A stretch of DNA of 64,000 bases from Paraburkholderia sprentiae WSM5005 (GTDB lineage: Bacteria; Pseudomonadota; Gammaproteobacteria; Burkholderiales; Burkholderiaceae). Location of the stretch: the NCBI RefSeq assembly GCF_001865575.2, contig NZ_CP017562.2, positions 1,798,001 through 1,862,000 on the forward strand, written 5' to 3'. Below are positions 36,439-45,711 of the stretch, piece after piece. A program made the translations under genes and the position numbers. Position 1 is the stretch's first letter, and every line of letters starts with the position of its first letter. Below the pieces are notes generated by a model, which did not search any database, had not been told where the DNA came from, and saw only the letters and a list, made by a program, of their open reading frames with translations.

Positions 36439-37629
36439 TCAGTGCGCGAGATAGCGCTCCACCAGCCGCGCCCAGAACGCCGCGCCGATCGGCAGGCTGC
36501 GGTCGTTGAAGTCGTAGTGCGGGTTGTGCACCATGCAGCCGTCCTCGCCGACGCCATTGCCGATGCGCAGGAACGTGCCCGGCCGCTTCTGCAGCATGAA
36601 CGCGAAGTCCTCGCTGCCCATCAGGATGTCGGTCTGCTCGACCACCTTGGCCTCGCCGACCAGCTCGCGCGCGACCTGCACCGCGAAATCCGTTTCGGCG
36701 TCCGTATTGATGACGACCGGATACCCTTCGATGTACTCGACGTTCGCCGTGCCCCCATAGCTCGCGGCCTGCGATTCGGCCAGCTCGGTGATGCGCTTCT
36801 TCAGCAACGCGCGCACCTCGGGGCTGAACGAGCGCACGCTCAGTTCGAGCCGCGCGCTGCTTGAAATCACGTTGTTCGCGGTGCCCGCGTGCATCGAGCC
36901 GACCGTCACCACAGCTGGCTGCGACGGGTCGACGTTGCGCGCGACGATCGTCTGCAGCGCCATCACGATGCTCGCGGCCACCACGACCGGATCGACCGTC
37001 AGATGCGGACGCGCCGCATGGCCGCCGACGCCTTCGATCGTGATGATCGCCTTGTCGCCCGCCGACATGAACGGCCCCTTGCGGAACAGCAGCGTGCCCG
37101 GCTCCGCGCCCGGATGGTTGTGCAGGCCGAACACGGCGTCGCACGGGAAGCGCTCGAACAGGCCGTCGTTGATCATCTTCAGCGCGCCGCTGTCAATGCC
37201 GCTTTCCTCGGCCGGCTGGAAATACAGATGCACGGTGCCGGAGAAATGGCGCGTGGCCGCGAGCCGTTGCGCGGCGCCTAGCAGGATCGTCGTGTGGCCG
37301 TCGTGGCCGCACGCGTGCATCTTGCCGTGAGTGCCGCTCGCGTACGGCAGACCGGTCTGCTCGATGATCGGCAGCGCGTCCATGTCCGCGCGAATGCCGA
37401 TGCTGCGCTTGCCCGCGCCGACTTTCAGCGTGCCGACCACGCCGGTCTTGCCGACCCCGCGCGTGACTTGCCAGCCCCACCGTTCGAGATTGTCGGCGAC
37501 GAGCGCCGCCGTCTGCACTTCCTCGTACGCGAGTTCGGGATGGTGATGAATGTGATGGCGAATCTCGCGCAGGCTCGCGGCGGCGGGCTCCAGATCGGAC
37601 ACTTCGGTCAAACGCGGGGTCTCGTTCAT
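36439..37629 (-). CDS. M20 family amidohydrolase (hippurate hydrolase-like)
   Basis: 396-aa metallopeptidase of the M20D group. Metal and catalytic residues are visible in ADMDALP, MHACGHDGHT, PAEESG and, at the end, MGSEDFAFML; the dimerisation domain is in the middle (about 185-300). Such enzymes release acyl or aromatic-acyl groups from amino acids (hippurate, N-acetyl or indole-acetyl conjugates). GGAG precedes the ATG. It is divergent from a LysR gene 111 bases away, the likely regulator. Confidence 0.9.
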   Translation of the reverse strand: MNETPRLTEVSDLEPAAASLREIRHHIHHHPELAYEEVQTAALVADNLERWGWQVTRGVGKTGVVGTLKVGAGKRSIGIRADMDALPIIEQTGLPYASGTHGKMHACGHDGHTTILLGAAQRLAATRHFSGTVHLYFQPAEESGIDSGALKMINDGLFERFPCDAVFGLHNHPGAEPGTLLFRKGPFMSAGDKAIITIEGVGGHAARPHLTVDPVVVAASIVMALQTIVARNVDPSQPAVVTVGSMHAGTANNVISSSARLELSVRSFSPEVRALLKKRITELAESQAASYGGTANVEYIEGYPVVINTDAETDFAVQVARELVGEAKVVEQTDILMGSEDFAFMLQKRPGTFLRIGNGVGEDGCMVHNPHYDFNDRSLPIGAAFWARLVERYLAH

Positions 37630-37740
37630 AGCGGGCAGGGCTCCAGTGAGTAGCCTCGCACTATAGCCACGCCGTTTTGTTCGAATAAGATGCTATTTTT
37701 TTGACCCCGATTAACGAAACTTATATAGGGGCCCACCCTT

Positions 37741-38649
37741 ATGAAGCTGCAGCAGTTGCAGGCCTTCGTCGCCGCCGCGCATCACCGCAGCTTGCGCGCC
37801 GCCGCGCGCGAACTCGGCGTCACGCAGCCGGCCGTCACTCATACGATTCGCGAACTGGAGAGCGCGCTCAATGCCGAGCTGATGGTGCGCAGCGTGCGCG
37901 GCATCGAGCTGACCGCGTGCGGGCTCGCGCTGTTGCCGCGCGCCGAGCAGTTGCTCGGCGACATGCGCCGCACCGTCGAGGCCGTCGAGCAGGTGAAGGG
38001 CGAATTGGCCGGCAAGGTCAGCGTCGGCACCATGCCATCGCTGGCGCTGACGGTGCTGCCGCATGCGGTGTCGAGCTTCCGCGAGAAGATGCCGCTCGTC
38101 GATCTGCATCTGGAGGAAGTGACGGTGCCCGACGCGCTTGCGCGTCTGCGCAACGGCGCGCTCGATCTCGCGGCGATCCATCACGTCCAGGCATTGGACA
38201 GCGATCTGGTGCAGGTGCCGCTGTACTCGACGCAGTTCGTCGTCACGATGCGCGCCGGCCATCCGCTCGCGAACGTCACGCGTCTGTCCGAACTGCTCGA
38301 CGCCGAGTGGATCGTCACGGTCGGCGCCGATCATTTCCCGCACAGCGTGATGATGGCGATGTTCAGCGCACATGGCCTGCCGGTGCCGAAGCGGCTGTTG
38401 CGCGCGCCGTCGTCGTTTGCGGTGACGCTCGGGCTCGTGTCGCAGACCGACGTGATCAGCTGCTTCACGCGGCCGCTCGCGCAGAAGGTCGCGCCGCTCG
38501 GCATTCGTGTCGCGCAGATCGAAGACGCGCTGCCGAACTACGATCTAAGCATCATCTCGCGACGCGATCTGCTGCCGACGCCGGCCGTGCAGCAGTTCGT
38601 CGCCTGTTTGCGGCAAGTGACGCGGGAGCGGATGGGAAGCGTGCAATAG
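37741..38649 (+). CDS. LysR family transcriptional regulator
   Basis: 302-aa LysR protein with HTH at about 2-60 (LQQLQAFVAAAHHRSLRAAARELGVTQPAVTHTIRELE) and a CbbR/GbpR-like effector domain (about 92-295). It is divergent from the M20 amidohydrolase gene with an AT-rich 111-base spacer (TTTTGTTCGAATAAGATGC), where its operator should lie. It ends convergent with phnN. Confidence 0.9.
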   Translation: MKLQQLQAFVAAAHHRSLRAAARELGVTQPAVTHTIRELESALNAELMVRSVRGIELTACGLALLPRAEQLLGDMRRTVEAVEQVKGELAGKVSVGTMPSLALTVLPHAVSSFREKMPLVDLHLEEVTVPDALARLRNGALDLAAIHHVQALDSDLVQVPLYSTQFVVTMRAGHPLANVTRLSELLDAEWIVTVGADHFPHSVMMAMFSAHGLPVPKRLLRAPSSFAVTLGLVSQTDVISCFTRPLAQKVAPLGIRVAQIEDALPNYDLSIISRRDLLPTPAVQQFVACLRQVTRERMGSVQ

Positions 38650-38691
38650 GCCGCTTGCCCACATGAGCGTGAGCATGAGCGTGTACTTGCG

Positions 38692-39243
38692 CTACACGCT
38701 CACCCGCTCCTTGAGCACCGTGATCAACGCCTGCCCCGCTGCTTCGAGCGCGCCGGAGTTGTCGATCGTCGTACAGCGCACGCCGGCGGGCAACGCAAAC
38801 GGCGCGCGCCGGGTGAGCCGCGCCGCGACCTGCTCCGCCGATTCGCGCGCCCGCGCCCCGAGCCGCGCTTCGAGAATATGCGGCGCGGCGCTCACGTGCA
38901 CCACTTCCGCGCGTGGATAGCGCGCGAGCGCCTGCTGCACGTACTGCCGCGAGCCGTTGACGACCACCGTGCAGCCGCGCCCAAGCCACGCATCGAGTTC
39001 GATACCGATGCCATAGCGCAGCGAATGGCTCGACCATTCGAGCGCGAACAGGCCGAGCACCGAACGCGCGGCGAACTCCTCGACGCTCAGTGCCACGTGC
39101 ACTTCACCATTGCCGCTCGGCCGCGTGATGTAACGATGCGCGAACAGGACCGGCTCGCCGGCAAGGCGCTTGCGCGCGAATTGCAGCAGCGAGTCCTTAC
39201 CCGCGCCCGACGGCCCCATCACATAGATCAAACGCCCTGTCAT
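38692..39243 (-). CDS. phnN: Ribose 1,5-bisphosphate phosphokinase
   Basis: 183-aa kinase of the guanylate kinase fold. The P loop is GPSGAGKDSLL (9-19), followed by FAHRYITRPSG and later DNSGALEAAGQ. PhnN makes 5-phosphoribosyl pyrophosphate from ribose 1,5-bisphosphate, the last salvage step of C-P lyase. Its start overlaps the stop of the DUF1045 gene by four bases (ATGA). A 9-bp inverted repeat (38677-38701) overlaps the stop codon and may help end both this and the convergent LysR transcript. Confidence 0.93.
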   Translation of the reverse strand: MTGRLIYVMGPSGAGKDSLLQFARKRLAGEPVLFAHRYITRPSGNGEVHVALSVEEFAARSVLGLFALEWSSHSLRYGIGIELDAWLGRGCTVVVNGSRQYVQQALARYPRAEVVHVSAAPHILEARLGARARESAEQVAARLTRRAPFALPAGVRCTTIDNSGALEAAGQALITVLKERVSV

Positions 39244-40004
39244 TGGCTGCTCACCTCGTGTTGCTGCCTGTCGTTGCGATCACCGGGTTGCGCGCCGTCG
39301 CTGAACGGCAGCGCCTGCCACAGCACGAACGGCTCGCCCGGCGCCGGTTCGACGAACAGCGCGGCCTGATCGATCGCGAGCGGCCCGAGCGCGGGCGTGC
39401 GCTCACGCCACCATGCGAGCAGCGTCGCGCGCTCGTCGGCATCGGCGAGCGAACTGGACAACGTTATATGAAAACGAAACTCATCGAACACGTAGGGATA
39501 GCCCCACTGCAGCAGCAACGCACGTTGGCGGTCGCTCAGCGGCGCGGCGAGCCGGCGCTCGAGATCGGCCGCCGACGGTCGCGCGCGCAGCCCGTCGAGC
39601 GACTGCAGCGCGCTCGACGCGAGTTCGCGAATGCGCGTCTCGCCATCTGCATTCGCGGGACGCAACGCGACGAAGTCGCCGAGCGTGGCCGCTTCCACCG
39701 GCAATGTGAACGCCCGCTGCGCGAGCGCCCAGCCACGCGCGGCCGCCAGCACGTCGTGCTGCGTGAGCCCGGCGCCGAGCCGGAACGGCGCGACCAGCGT
39801 GCCATGCCAGCCATAGCGGCGCGGCGCATCGGTCAACGCGGCGAGCGGGCGCGTCAATCCCGGCGGCTGCGGCTGCGCACAGCGCTCGCCGCTTTGCGCA
39901 TCGCGGCCGAGCCATGTCGAGCCGGCCTGCCACCACGCGGATTCGCACGACGGCGCGTAGTACAGCGCGAAGCGCGCGTCGGCATTCCATGCGAGTGCGC
40001 TCAC
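39240..40004 (-). CDS. DUF1045 2H phosphoesterase-like phosphonate metabolism protein
   Basis: 254-aa protein of DUF1045, usually found in phn operons. Two H-x-T motifs, YGWHGTLVAPF and FRFHITLSS, identify the 2H phosphoesterase superfamily, whose members open cyclic phosphates. The GTG start at 40004 overlaps the phnF stop by four bases (GTGA), so it is coupled to phnF; no ATG in frame is close. No phnP appears in the window, so a role in opening the cyclic ribose phosphate left by C-P lyase is a reasonable hypothesis, not a demonstrated one. Confidence 0.85.
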   Translation of the reverse strand: MSALAWNADARFALYYAPSCESAWWQAGSTWLGRDAQSGERCAQPQPPGLTRPLAALTDAPRRYGWHGTLVAPFRLGAGLTQHDVLAAARGWALAQRAFTLPVEAATLGDFVALRPANADGETRIRELASSALQSLDGLRARPSAADLERRLAAPLSDRQRALLLQWGYPYVFDEFRFHITLSSSLADADERATLLAWWRERTPALGPLAIDQAALFVEPAPGEPFVLWQALPFSDGAQPGDRNDRQQHEVSSQ

Positions 40005-40759
40005 AGGTCGTGCTCCACGAGCAGTTGCACACGGTCGGCCGCGAAATGCGTGAAGCCGTATTTGACCGGCGTGCCTTGCAGATCGACGTCGACGTTCTCG
40101 ACCCACAGCACCGGCTGCTGACGGTTGATGTTGAGCCGCCGCGCGACCTCGGGCTCGGGCAGCACGCTGCCGATGCGGCTCCACTTGCGCAGATAATCGT
40201 CCACGCCGAATTCGGCCAGCGCCTTCGTCGTGCCACCGAGGCGTTGCACCACCTCGGGCAGATCCGGAAAACGTGTGGCCGGATACCAGCTGCGCGCGAA
40301 CGTGAGCGGCACGCCGTCGGACGCGTTCAGCGATTCGATGCGATACACGGCCGCGCCCGCGCGCAGACCCAACGCCTTCGCGACGCTGGGCTCCGCCTTG
40401 ACCCGCGCGGCCGACAGCATCGTGCCCGCGGGCGAGTGATGCTGCTGACGCAGGTTTTCGGTGAAGCGCGTACGGCGGCCGATCGAATAGTCGATCGCGC
40501 CGGGCTGCACGAACGTGCCGCGCCCCTGCTCGACGCTGACGAGGCCGAGCGCGGCGAGGCCGAGCATCGCGCGACGCACCGTGTGGCGGTTGACGTCGAA
40601 GCGCTTCGCCAGCTCGCCCTCGCTCGGCAAGCGCCCTTCGTCGCCGAACCCACTCGCCGCGATCTCGGCGGCCAGGATCTGTTCGATCTGTCTCCAGACG
40701 GCCACGCCCGCGCCGCGTTCGAGCGTCGTGGCCGGTGCCGCGCTGTCGTTCGATGTCAT
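40001..40759 (-). CDS. phnF: PhnF-type GntR/HutC regulator
   Basis: 252-aa GntR regulator of the HutC subfamily. A winged HTH (about 18-85: GRLPSEGELAKRFDVNRHTVRRAMLGLAALGLVSVEQGRGTFV) is followed by a UTRA effector domain (about 100-245: RFTENLRQQHHSPAG, WYPATRFPDLPEVVQ). It is the first gene of the leftward arm, divergent from phnG. It probably represses the cluster through the palindrome at 40874. The effector may be a phosphonate or phosphate-related metabolite. Confidence 0.9.
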   Translation of the reverse strand: MTSNDSAAPATTLERGAGVAVWRQIEQILAAEIAASGFGDEGRLPSEGELAKRFDVNRHTVRRAMLGLAALGLVSVEQGRGTFVQPGAIDYSIGRRTRFTENLRQQHHSPAGTMLSAARVKAEPSVAKALGLRAGAAVYRIESLNASDGVPLTFARSWYPATRFPDLPEVVQRLGGTTKALAEFGVDDYLRKWSRIGSVLPEPEVARRLNINRQQPVLWVENVDVDLQGTPVKYGFTHFAADRVQLLVEHDL

Positions 40760-40873
40760 GGTGCTGTCATTCCCTTCGGTTCAAATGATCGCCGTCACGT
40801 GCATTGTAGTGCGCGAGCCGTGATGGAAATATGAAACGTCAGCCGCGTACGACAGTCCAGACAACTACGCGTG

Positions 40874-40891
40874 TAAACGTCTAGACGTTTA
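40874..40891. promoter_or_regulatory. 18-bp perfect palindrome, likely PhnF operator
   Basis: TAAACGTCTAGACGTTTA is its own reverse complement. It lies in the phnF/phnG divergent spacer, 49 bases ahead of the phnG ATG and 115 from the phnF start. A degenerate copy of its core (GTCCAGAC) occurs at 40855-40862. The position fits control of both arms. Confidence 0.75.
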
Positions 40892-40939
40892 GATGAATCA
40901 ATGCTTCAATGCCCACTCGCTGGATCGACAGGAAAGCCG

Positions 40940-41446
40940 ATGAGCCCGAGTTCCGTTCCGCCCTCTTCGCCGCTGCCGGCCGTGTCTTCGGCGGCGCGGC
41001 GCGCCTGGATGGCCGTGCTGGCGCGCACGCCGCGCGCCGACCTCGAAGCCGCGCTGCAGCGCGCGCTGCAAGGCCGCCCCACCCCCGCGTACGACTGGTT
41101 GCGCGCTCCTGAAATCGGCCTCGCGATGGTGCGCGGACGGATCGGCGGCAGCGGCGATCCGTTCAATCTCGGCGAAGCGACGGTCACGCGCGCCACGCTG
41201 CGTCTGCATGCCGGCAGCGACGCCGAAGCCACCGTCGGCGTGGCCTGCCATCTGGGACGCGACCGCCGTCGCGCCGAACTTGCCGCTCTCGCCGATGCTT
41301 TGCTGCAGATGCCCGAGCATCACGACAGCGTGCATCGCCAGCTGATCGAGCCGTTCGCCGCGCAGCAGCAAGCGCGGCGCGCGCAACGGCAACAGGATGC
41401 CGCGGCGACGCGCGTCGAATTCTTCACGATGGTGCGAGGCGACTGA
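40940..41446 (+). CDS. phnG: C-P lyase core subunit PhnG
   Basis: 168-aa PhnG. Family segments: ARRAWMAVLARTPRADLEAAL, PEIGLAMVRGRIGGSGDPFNLGEATVTRATL and GVACHLGRDRRRAELAALADAL. It is part of the cytoplasmic PhnGHIJ complex that cleaves carbon-phosphorus bonds. AGGAAA precedes the ATG. First gene of the rightward operon; its stop overlaps the phnH start by one base (TGATG). Confidence 0.93.
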   Translation: MSPSSVPPSSPLPAVSSAARRAWMAVLARTPRADLEAALQRALQGRPTPAYDWLRAPEIGLAMVRGRIGGSGDPFNLGEATVTRATLRLHAGSDAEATVGVACHLGRDRRRAELAALADALLQMPEHHDSVHRQLIEPFAAQQQARRAQRQQDAAATRVEFFTMVRGD

Positions 41447-42057
41447 TGGAACATTCACCGATTGCGTTGTCCACGCTGACGCCAGGTTTCGCGGACCCGG
41501 TCCACGATAGCCAGGCCGTGTTTCGCACGCTGCTCGACACGTTGTCGCGGCCCGGCACGATCGGCGCGATCCGTGACGTGCTGCCCGAGTCGCGCAACAC
41601 GCCGGTCGAACCCGCCGCGTTCGCGGCGCTGCTGACGCTGTGCGACTACGCGACGCCGGTCTGGCTCGCGCAGCCCGATACCGCGCTCGCGTCGGCATTG
41701 CGTTTCCATAGCGGCGCGCCGCTCGTCGATGCGCCCGCCGCGGCCGCCTTCGTGTATGTGCACGATGCCGACGCGTTACCGTCGCTCGAAAGCTTTGCGC
41801 CCGGCAGCGCCGAGTCGCCCGAACAGTCGGCCACGCTGCTGATCCGCGTCGACGCGCTGAGCGGCGGCACACCGGTCACCCTCAGCGGGCCCGGCATTCG
41901 CGACACCGAAACAATTTCGCCGGTCGGTCTTCCCGCGCGGTTCTGGCAAGAACGCGCGATGCTCGCACCGCTGTTTCCGTGCGGCATCGACTGTTATCTG
42001 GTTTGCGGCCCGCGCGTGATCGGCCTGCCGCGCACAACCGAAGCGAAGGTGAACTGA
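41446..42057 (+). CDS. phnH: C-P lyase core subunit PhnH
   Basis: 203-aa PhnH. Typical segments: LTPGFADPVHDSQAVFRTLLDTLSRPGTI near the N-terminus and GPGIRDTETIS with FPCGIDCYLV later. It has a PLP-transferase-like fold without cofactor and is a structural part of the PhnGHIJ core. Coupled on both sides by one-base TGATG overlaps with phnG and phnI. Confidence 0.94.
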   Translation: MEHSPIALSTLTPGFADPVHDSQAVFRTLLDTLSRPGTIGAIRDVLPESRNTPVEPAAFAALLTLCDYATPVWLAQPDTALASALRFHSGAPLVDAPAAAAFVYVHDADALPSLESFAPGSAESPEQSATLLIRVDALSGGTPVTLSGPGIRDTETISPVGLPARFWQERAMLAPLFPCGIDCYLVCGPRVIGLPRTTEAKVN

Positions 42058-43193
42058 TGTACGTCGCCGTCAAAGGTGGGGAACGCGCGATCGAAGCGTC
42101 GTGGCGCTTGCTCGACAAAGCGCGCCGCGGCGATACGCAGATCGCCGAACTGAGCGTCGCGCAGATTCGCGAGCAGTTGCGACTCGCGGTCGCGCGCGTG
42201 ATGACTGAAGGCTCGGTGTACGACGAAGAGCTGGCCGCGCTCGCCATCAAGCAGGCGGCCGGCGATCTGGTCGAAGCGATCTTCCTGCTGCGCGCGTACC
42301 GCACCACGTTGCCGCGCTTCGGCTATACGCGTGCGATCGACACCGAAACGATGCAGGTCGAGCGGCGCATCTCGGCGACTTTCAAAGATTTGCCCGGCGG
42401 TCAGCTGCTCGGCGCGACCTACGATTACACGCAGCGTCTGCTCGATTTCGCGTTGCTGGCCGAAGCCGATGGCGCGCAACAGGAGGTGACGCGAGACAGC
42501 GCGCCGGCTCCGCAACAACCGCTCGCGCCGGACGCGATGCCACGCGTCGTGTCGCTGCTCGACAAGGAAGGCCTGATCGAACAGGAGCGCCCGACACCCG
42601 ACGGCGCGGAACCCGGCGATCTGTCGCGCGAACCGCTCGCGTTTCCGGCGAGCCGCGCGACGCGTCTGCAAAATCTCGCGCGCGGCGACGAGGGCTTTCT
42701 GCTCGCGATGGGCTATGCGACGCAACGCGGCTACGCGCACTCGCATCCGTTCGCGGGCGAGATCCGCTTCGGCACGATCGCGCTCGATATGGACCTCGAC
42801 GAACTCGGCGAAGCGGTCGACATCGGCGATATCGACATCACCGAATGCCAGATGATCAATCAGTTCGCGGGCAGCAGCGCGGTGCCGCCCACCTTCACGC
42901 AAGGCTATGGTCTCGCGTTCGGCCACTCGGAGCGCAAGGCGATGGCGATGGCGCTTGTCGATCGCGCGTTGCGCGCCGAAGAACTCGGCGAAACGCTCGC
43001 GTCACCGACGCAGGACATCGAATTCATGCTCTCGCACAGCGATAACGTCGAGGCGTCGGGCTTCGTGCAGCATCTGAAGCTGCCGCATTACGTCGACTTT
43101 CAGGCGGAGCTGGAACTGGTGCGGCGTCTGCGCGCGCAGCATCGAAGCAACGATGCGACGACCAACGCCGCCGACAAGGAGCAAGCAGCATGA
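42057..43193 (+). CDS. phnI: C-P lyase core subunit PhnI
   Basis: 378-aa PhnI beginning MYVAVKGGERAIEASWRLL. With PhnGHL it forms the activity that attaches a phosphonate to ribose of ATP, releasing adenine (nucleosidase function). Conserved segments: YTRAIDTETMQVERRIS, LARGDEGFLLAMGYATQRGYAHSHPF and EIRFGTIALDMD. The start is fixed by the TGATG overlap with phnH, and the end overlaps phnJ by four bases. Confidence 0.95.
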   Translation: MYVAVKGGERAIEASWRLLDKARRGDTQIAELSVAQIREQLRLAVARVMTEGSVYDEELAALAIKQAAGDLVEAIFLLRAYRTTLPRFGYTRAIDTETMQVERRISATFKDLPGGQLLGATYDYTQRLLDFALLAEADGAQQEVTRDSAPAPQQPLAPDAMPRVVSLLDKEGLIEQERPTPDGAEPGDLSREPLAFPASRATRLQNLARGDEGFLLAMGYATQRGYAHSHPFAGEIRFGTIALDMDLDELGEAVDIGDIDITECQMINQFAGSSAVPPTFTQGYGLAFGHSERKAMAMALVDRALRAEELGETLASPTQDIEFMLSHSDNVEASGFVQHLKLPHYVDFQAELELVRRLRAQHRSNDATTNAADKEQAA

Positions 43194-44122
43194 ACGCGCC
43201 CGACACCGCGCTCGCAAACACGTCCTACGACAGCGCCGCGCACGGCTACAACTTCGCGTATCTCGACGAGCAGACCAAGCGCATGTTGCGCCGCGCGTTG
43301 CTCAAGGCAGTCGCCGTGCCGGGCTACCAGGTGCCGTTCGCGTCGCGCGAAATGCCGCTGCCGTATGGCTGGGGCACCGGCGGCATCCAGGTGACGGCCG
43401 CCATCATCGGCAAAACGGACACACTGAAGGTCATCGACCAAGGCTCCGACGAGACCACCAACGCGGTCAACATCCGCCGCTTCTTCGCGCGCACCACGGG
43501 CGTGGCGACCACGCGCCACACCAGCGAAGCGACGATCATCCAGACGCGGCACCGGATTCCCGAAACGCCGCTGACCGAGCGGCAGATCCTCGTCTATCAG
43601 GTGCCGATGCCCGAGCCGCTGTACCGGCTCGAACCGCGCGTCGCCGAATGCAAAAAGCTGCATGCGCTCGCCGATTACGGCCTGATCAGCGTGAAGCTGT
43701 ACGAGGACATCGTGCATCACGGCAGCATCGCGACCACGTACGACTATCCGGTGATCGTCAATCATCGCTATCTGAGCTCGCCCTCGCCGATCCCGAAGTT
43801 CGACAACCCGAAGATGCATATGAACGCCGCGCTGCAACTGTTCGGCGCGGGCCGCGAGCGCCGCATCCACGCGATTCCGCCTTACACGCCGGTGCGCAGC
43901 CTCGACTTCGACGATCATCCGTTCGACGTGCAGAAGTGGCAGCATGCATGCGCGCTGTGCGGATCGAAGGAGAGCTTTCTCGACGAAATGATCGTCGACG
44001 ATGCGGGCACGCGCATGTTCGTGTGCTCGGATAGCGACTACTGTTACGAGCGGCGCGGCGATGGCGACATCGAACCGCAAGCGCCGCTGCCCGATACCGC
44101 GCGCGAAGGACAATCCGCATGA
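43190..44122 (+). CDS. phnJ: Carbon-phosphorus lyase, radical SAM subunit PhnJ
   Basis: 310-aa PhnJ. The four functional Cys are Cys254, Cys257, Cys279 and Cys285, with the same spacing (3, 22, 6) as the E. coli enzyme: the first three bind the [4Fe-4S] cluster and the last carries the thiyl radical. Family segments include FAYLDEQTKRMLRRALLKAVAVPGYQVPF and PYGWGTGGIQ. It cleaves the C-P bond of 5-phosphoribose 1-phosphonate. Overlaps with phnI and phnK are ATGA. Confidence 0.96.
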   Translation: MNAPDTALANTSYDSAAHGYNFAYLDEQTKRMLRRALLKAVAVPGYQVPFASREMPLPYGWGTGGIQVTAAIIGKTDTLKVIDQGSDETTNAVNIRRFFARTTGVATTRHTSEATIIQTRHRIPETPLTERQILVYQVPMPEPLYRLEPRVAECKKLHALADYGLISVKLYEDIVHHGSIATTYDYPVIVNHRYLSSPSPIPKFDNPKMHMNAALQLFGAGRERRIHAIPPYTPVRSLDFDDHPFDVQKWQHACALCGSKESFLDEMIVDDAGTRMFVCSDSDYCYERRGDGDIEPQAPLPDTAREGQSA

Positions 44123-44889
44123 CGCCGCTTCTGAGCGCACGCGCGCTCACCAAACAATATGGCGGCCGCAACGGTTGCCGCAACGTGAGTTTCGACTTGT
44201 ATCCGGGCGAGGTGCTGTGCATCGTCGGCGAATCGGGCTCGGGCAAGACCACGCTGCTCAACACGCTGGCGCTGAAGACCGAGGCCGATAGCGGCTCGCT
44301 GCACTACACCGCGTCGCACGGCGACTCGCTCGATCTGCGCGCGCTGTCCGAGCCGCGCCGCCGTCTGCTGATGCGCACCGAGTGGGGCTTCGTGCAGCAG
44401 AATCCGCGCGACGGCCTGCGCAGCGGCGTATCGGCCGGGGCCAACATCGGCGAGCCGCTAATGGCGGTCGGCGCGCGCCACTACGGCGAAATTCGCCGTA
44501 CGGCCACGCAATGGATGGAACGCGTCGAGCTCGACGCGACCCGCATCGACGAATTCCCCGCCGCGTTTTCGGGCGGCATGCAGCAGCGTCTGCAGATCGC
44601 GCGCAATCTCGTCACGGGTCCGCGTCTCGTGTTCATGGACGAACCGACCGCCGGTCTCGACGTGTCCGTGCAGGCGCGCCTACTCGATTTGCTGCGCACG
44701 CTGAGCTCGACGCTGCATCTGTCGGTGCTGATCGTCACGCACGATATCGGCGTCGCGCGTCTACTCGCGCATCGGCTCATGGTGATGCAGGCGGGCGAAG
44801 TCGTCGAAGCCGGCCTGACCGATCAGGTGCTCGACGATCCGCAGCACCCTTATACGCAAACGCTGGTTTCCTCGGTTCTGCCGGTTTGA
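44119..44889 (+). CDS. phnK: Phosphonate C-P lyase ATP-binding protein PhnK
   Basis: 256-aa ABC-type ATPase. Walker A GESGSGKTTLL, signature FSGGMQQRLQIARNL, Walker B LVFMDEPTAGLD and H-loop VTHDIG are all intact. PhnK binds the PhnGHIJ core rather than a membrane permease, as known for the C-P lyase complex. It overlaps phnJ by four bases. Confidence 0.95.
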   Translation: MTPLLSARALTKQYGGRNGCRNVSFDLYPGEVLCIVGESGSGKTTLLNTLALKTEADSGSLHYTASHGDSLDLRALSEPRRRLLMRTEWGFVQQNPRDGLRSGVSAGANIGEPLMAVGARHYGEIRRTATQWMERVELDATRIDEFPAAFSGGMQQRLQIARNLVTGPRLVFMDEPTAGLDVSVQARLLDLLRTLSSTLHLSVLIVTHDIGVARLLAHRLMVMQAGEVVEAGLTDQVLDDPQHPYTQTLVSSVLPV

Positions 44890-44898
44890 GGCTCACAC

Positions 44899-45675
44899 AT
44901 GCGATCCACTGAGGTAGTCATCGACGCAGGCAGCGATGCGCGCCACAGCGAGCGTGCTTTCGCCGACAACGCGGCGCTGATGCTGCGCGCCGCCGGCATC
45001 GGCAAGACCTTCACGCTGCACGGCCAGGGCGGCGTGCGGATCGACGCGCTCGCGAACGTGTCGCTCGAAGTCGAGCGCGGCGAATGCGTGGTGCTGGTCG
45101 GGCCGTCCGGTGCGGGCAAGAGCACGCTGCTGCGCTGTCTGTATGGCAACTATCTGGCAAGCGCCGGCTCGATCGCGATTCGCGACACCAGCGATCGAGA
45201 CCGGCCTGTCATGATCAGCGGTGCGGAACCGCGTGACGTGCTGCGCCTGCGCCGTAGCGTGGTCGGCTACGTGAGCCAGTTTTTACGCGTGATTCCGCGC
45301 GTGCCGACGCTCGCGTTGGTCGCCGAGCCGCTGCTGTTGCACGGCGTCGGCGAACCCGAAGCCCGGGCGCGCGCCGCTGAATTGCTCGCGCGGCTGAACG
45401 TGCCCGAGCGCCTGTGGCCGCTCGCGCCCGCGACGTTTTCGGGCGGCGAGCAGCAGCGCGTGAACATCGCGCGCGGTTTGATCGCCGGCCATCCGCTGTT
45501 GCTGCTCGACGAGCCGACTGCTTCGCTCGATGCGGAAAACCGCGACGTGGTGGCCGATCTGATCGTCGAGGCGCGCCAGCGCGGCGCGGCGATCGTTGGT
45601 ATCTTTCACGACGAAGCGACCCGCAACAAGGTCGCGACGCGCCGCCTGGAACTGCGCCCGCCGCTGCGGCACTAA
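44899..45675 (+). CDS. phnL: Phosphonate C-P lyase ATP-binding protein PhnL
   Basis: 258-aa ABC-type ATPase with Walker [13 protein letters not shown], signature [15 protein letters not shown] and Walker [13 protein letters not shown]. The N-terminal 30 residues are longer than usual. PhnL joins PhnG, H and I in making ribose triphosphate-phosphonate, with PhnK in the same complex. It begins nine bases after phnK. Confidence 0.94.
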   Translation: MRSTEVVIDAGSDARHSERAFADNAALMLRAAGIGKTFTLHGQGGVRIDALANVSLEVERGECVVLVGPSGAGKSTLLRCLYGNYLASAGSIAIRDTSDRDRPVMISGAEPRDVLRLRRSVVGYVSQFLRVIPRVPTLALVAEPLLLHGVGEPEARARAAELLARLNVPERLWPLAPATFSGGEQQRVNIARGLIAGHPLLLLDEPTASLDAENRDVVADLIVEARQRGAAIVGIFHDEATRNKVATRRLELRPPLRH

Positions 45676-45711
45676 GCTGAAACCAGTCCCGACTGACTAC
45701 GGAGCAAGTCG

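Noticed and set aside
38661..38701. Direct repeats GAGCGTGAGCATGAGCGTG near phnN end as a possible repeat array
   Set aside because: Only two to three short imperfect copies; better explained as a hairpin and codon repetition at the phnN stop.
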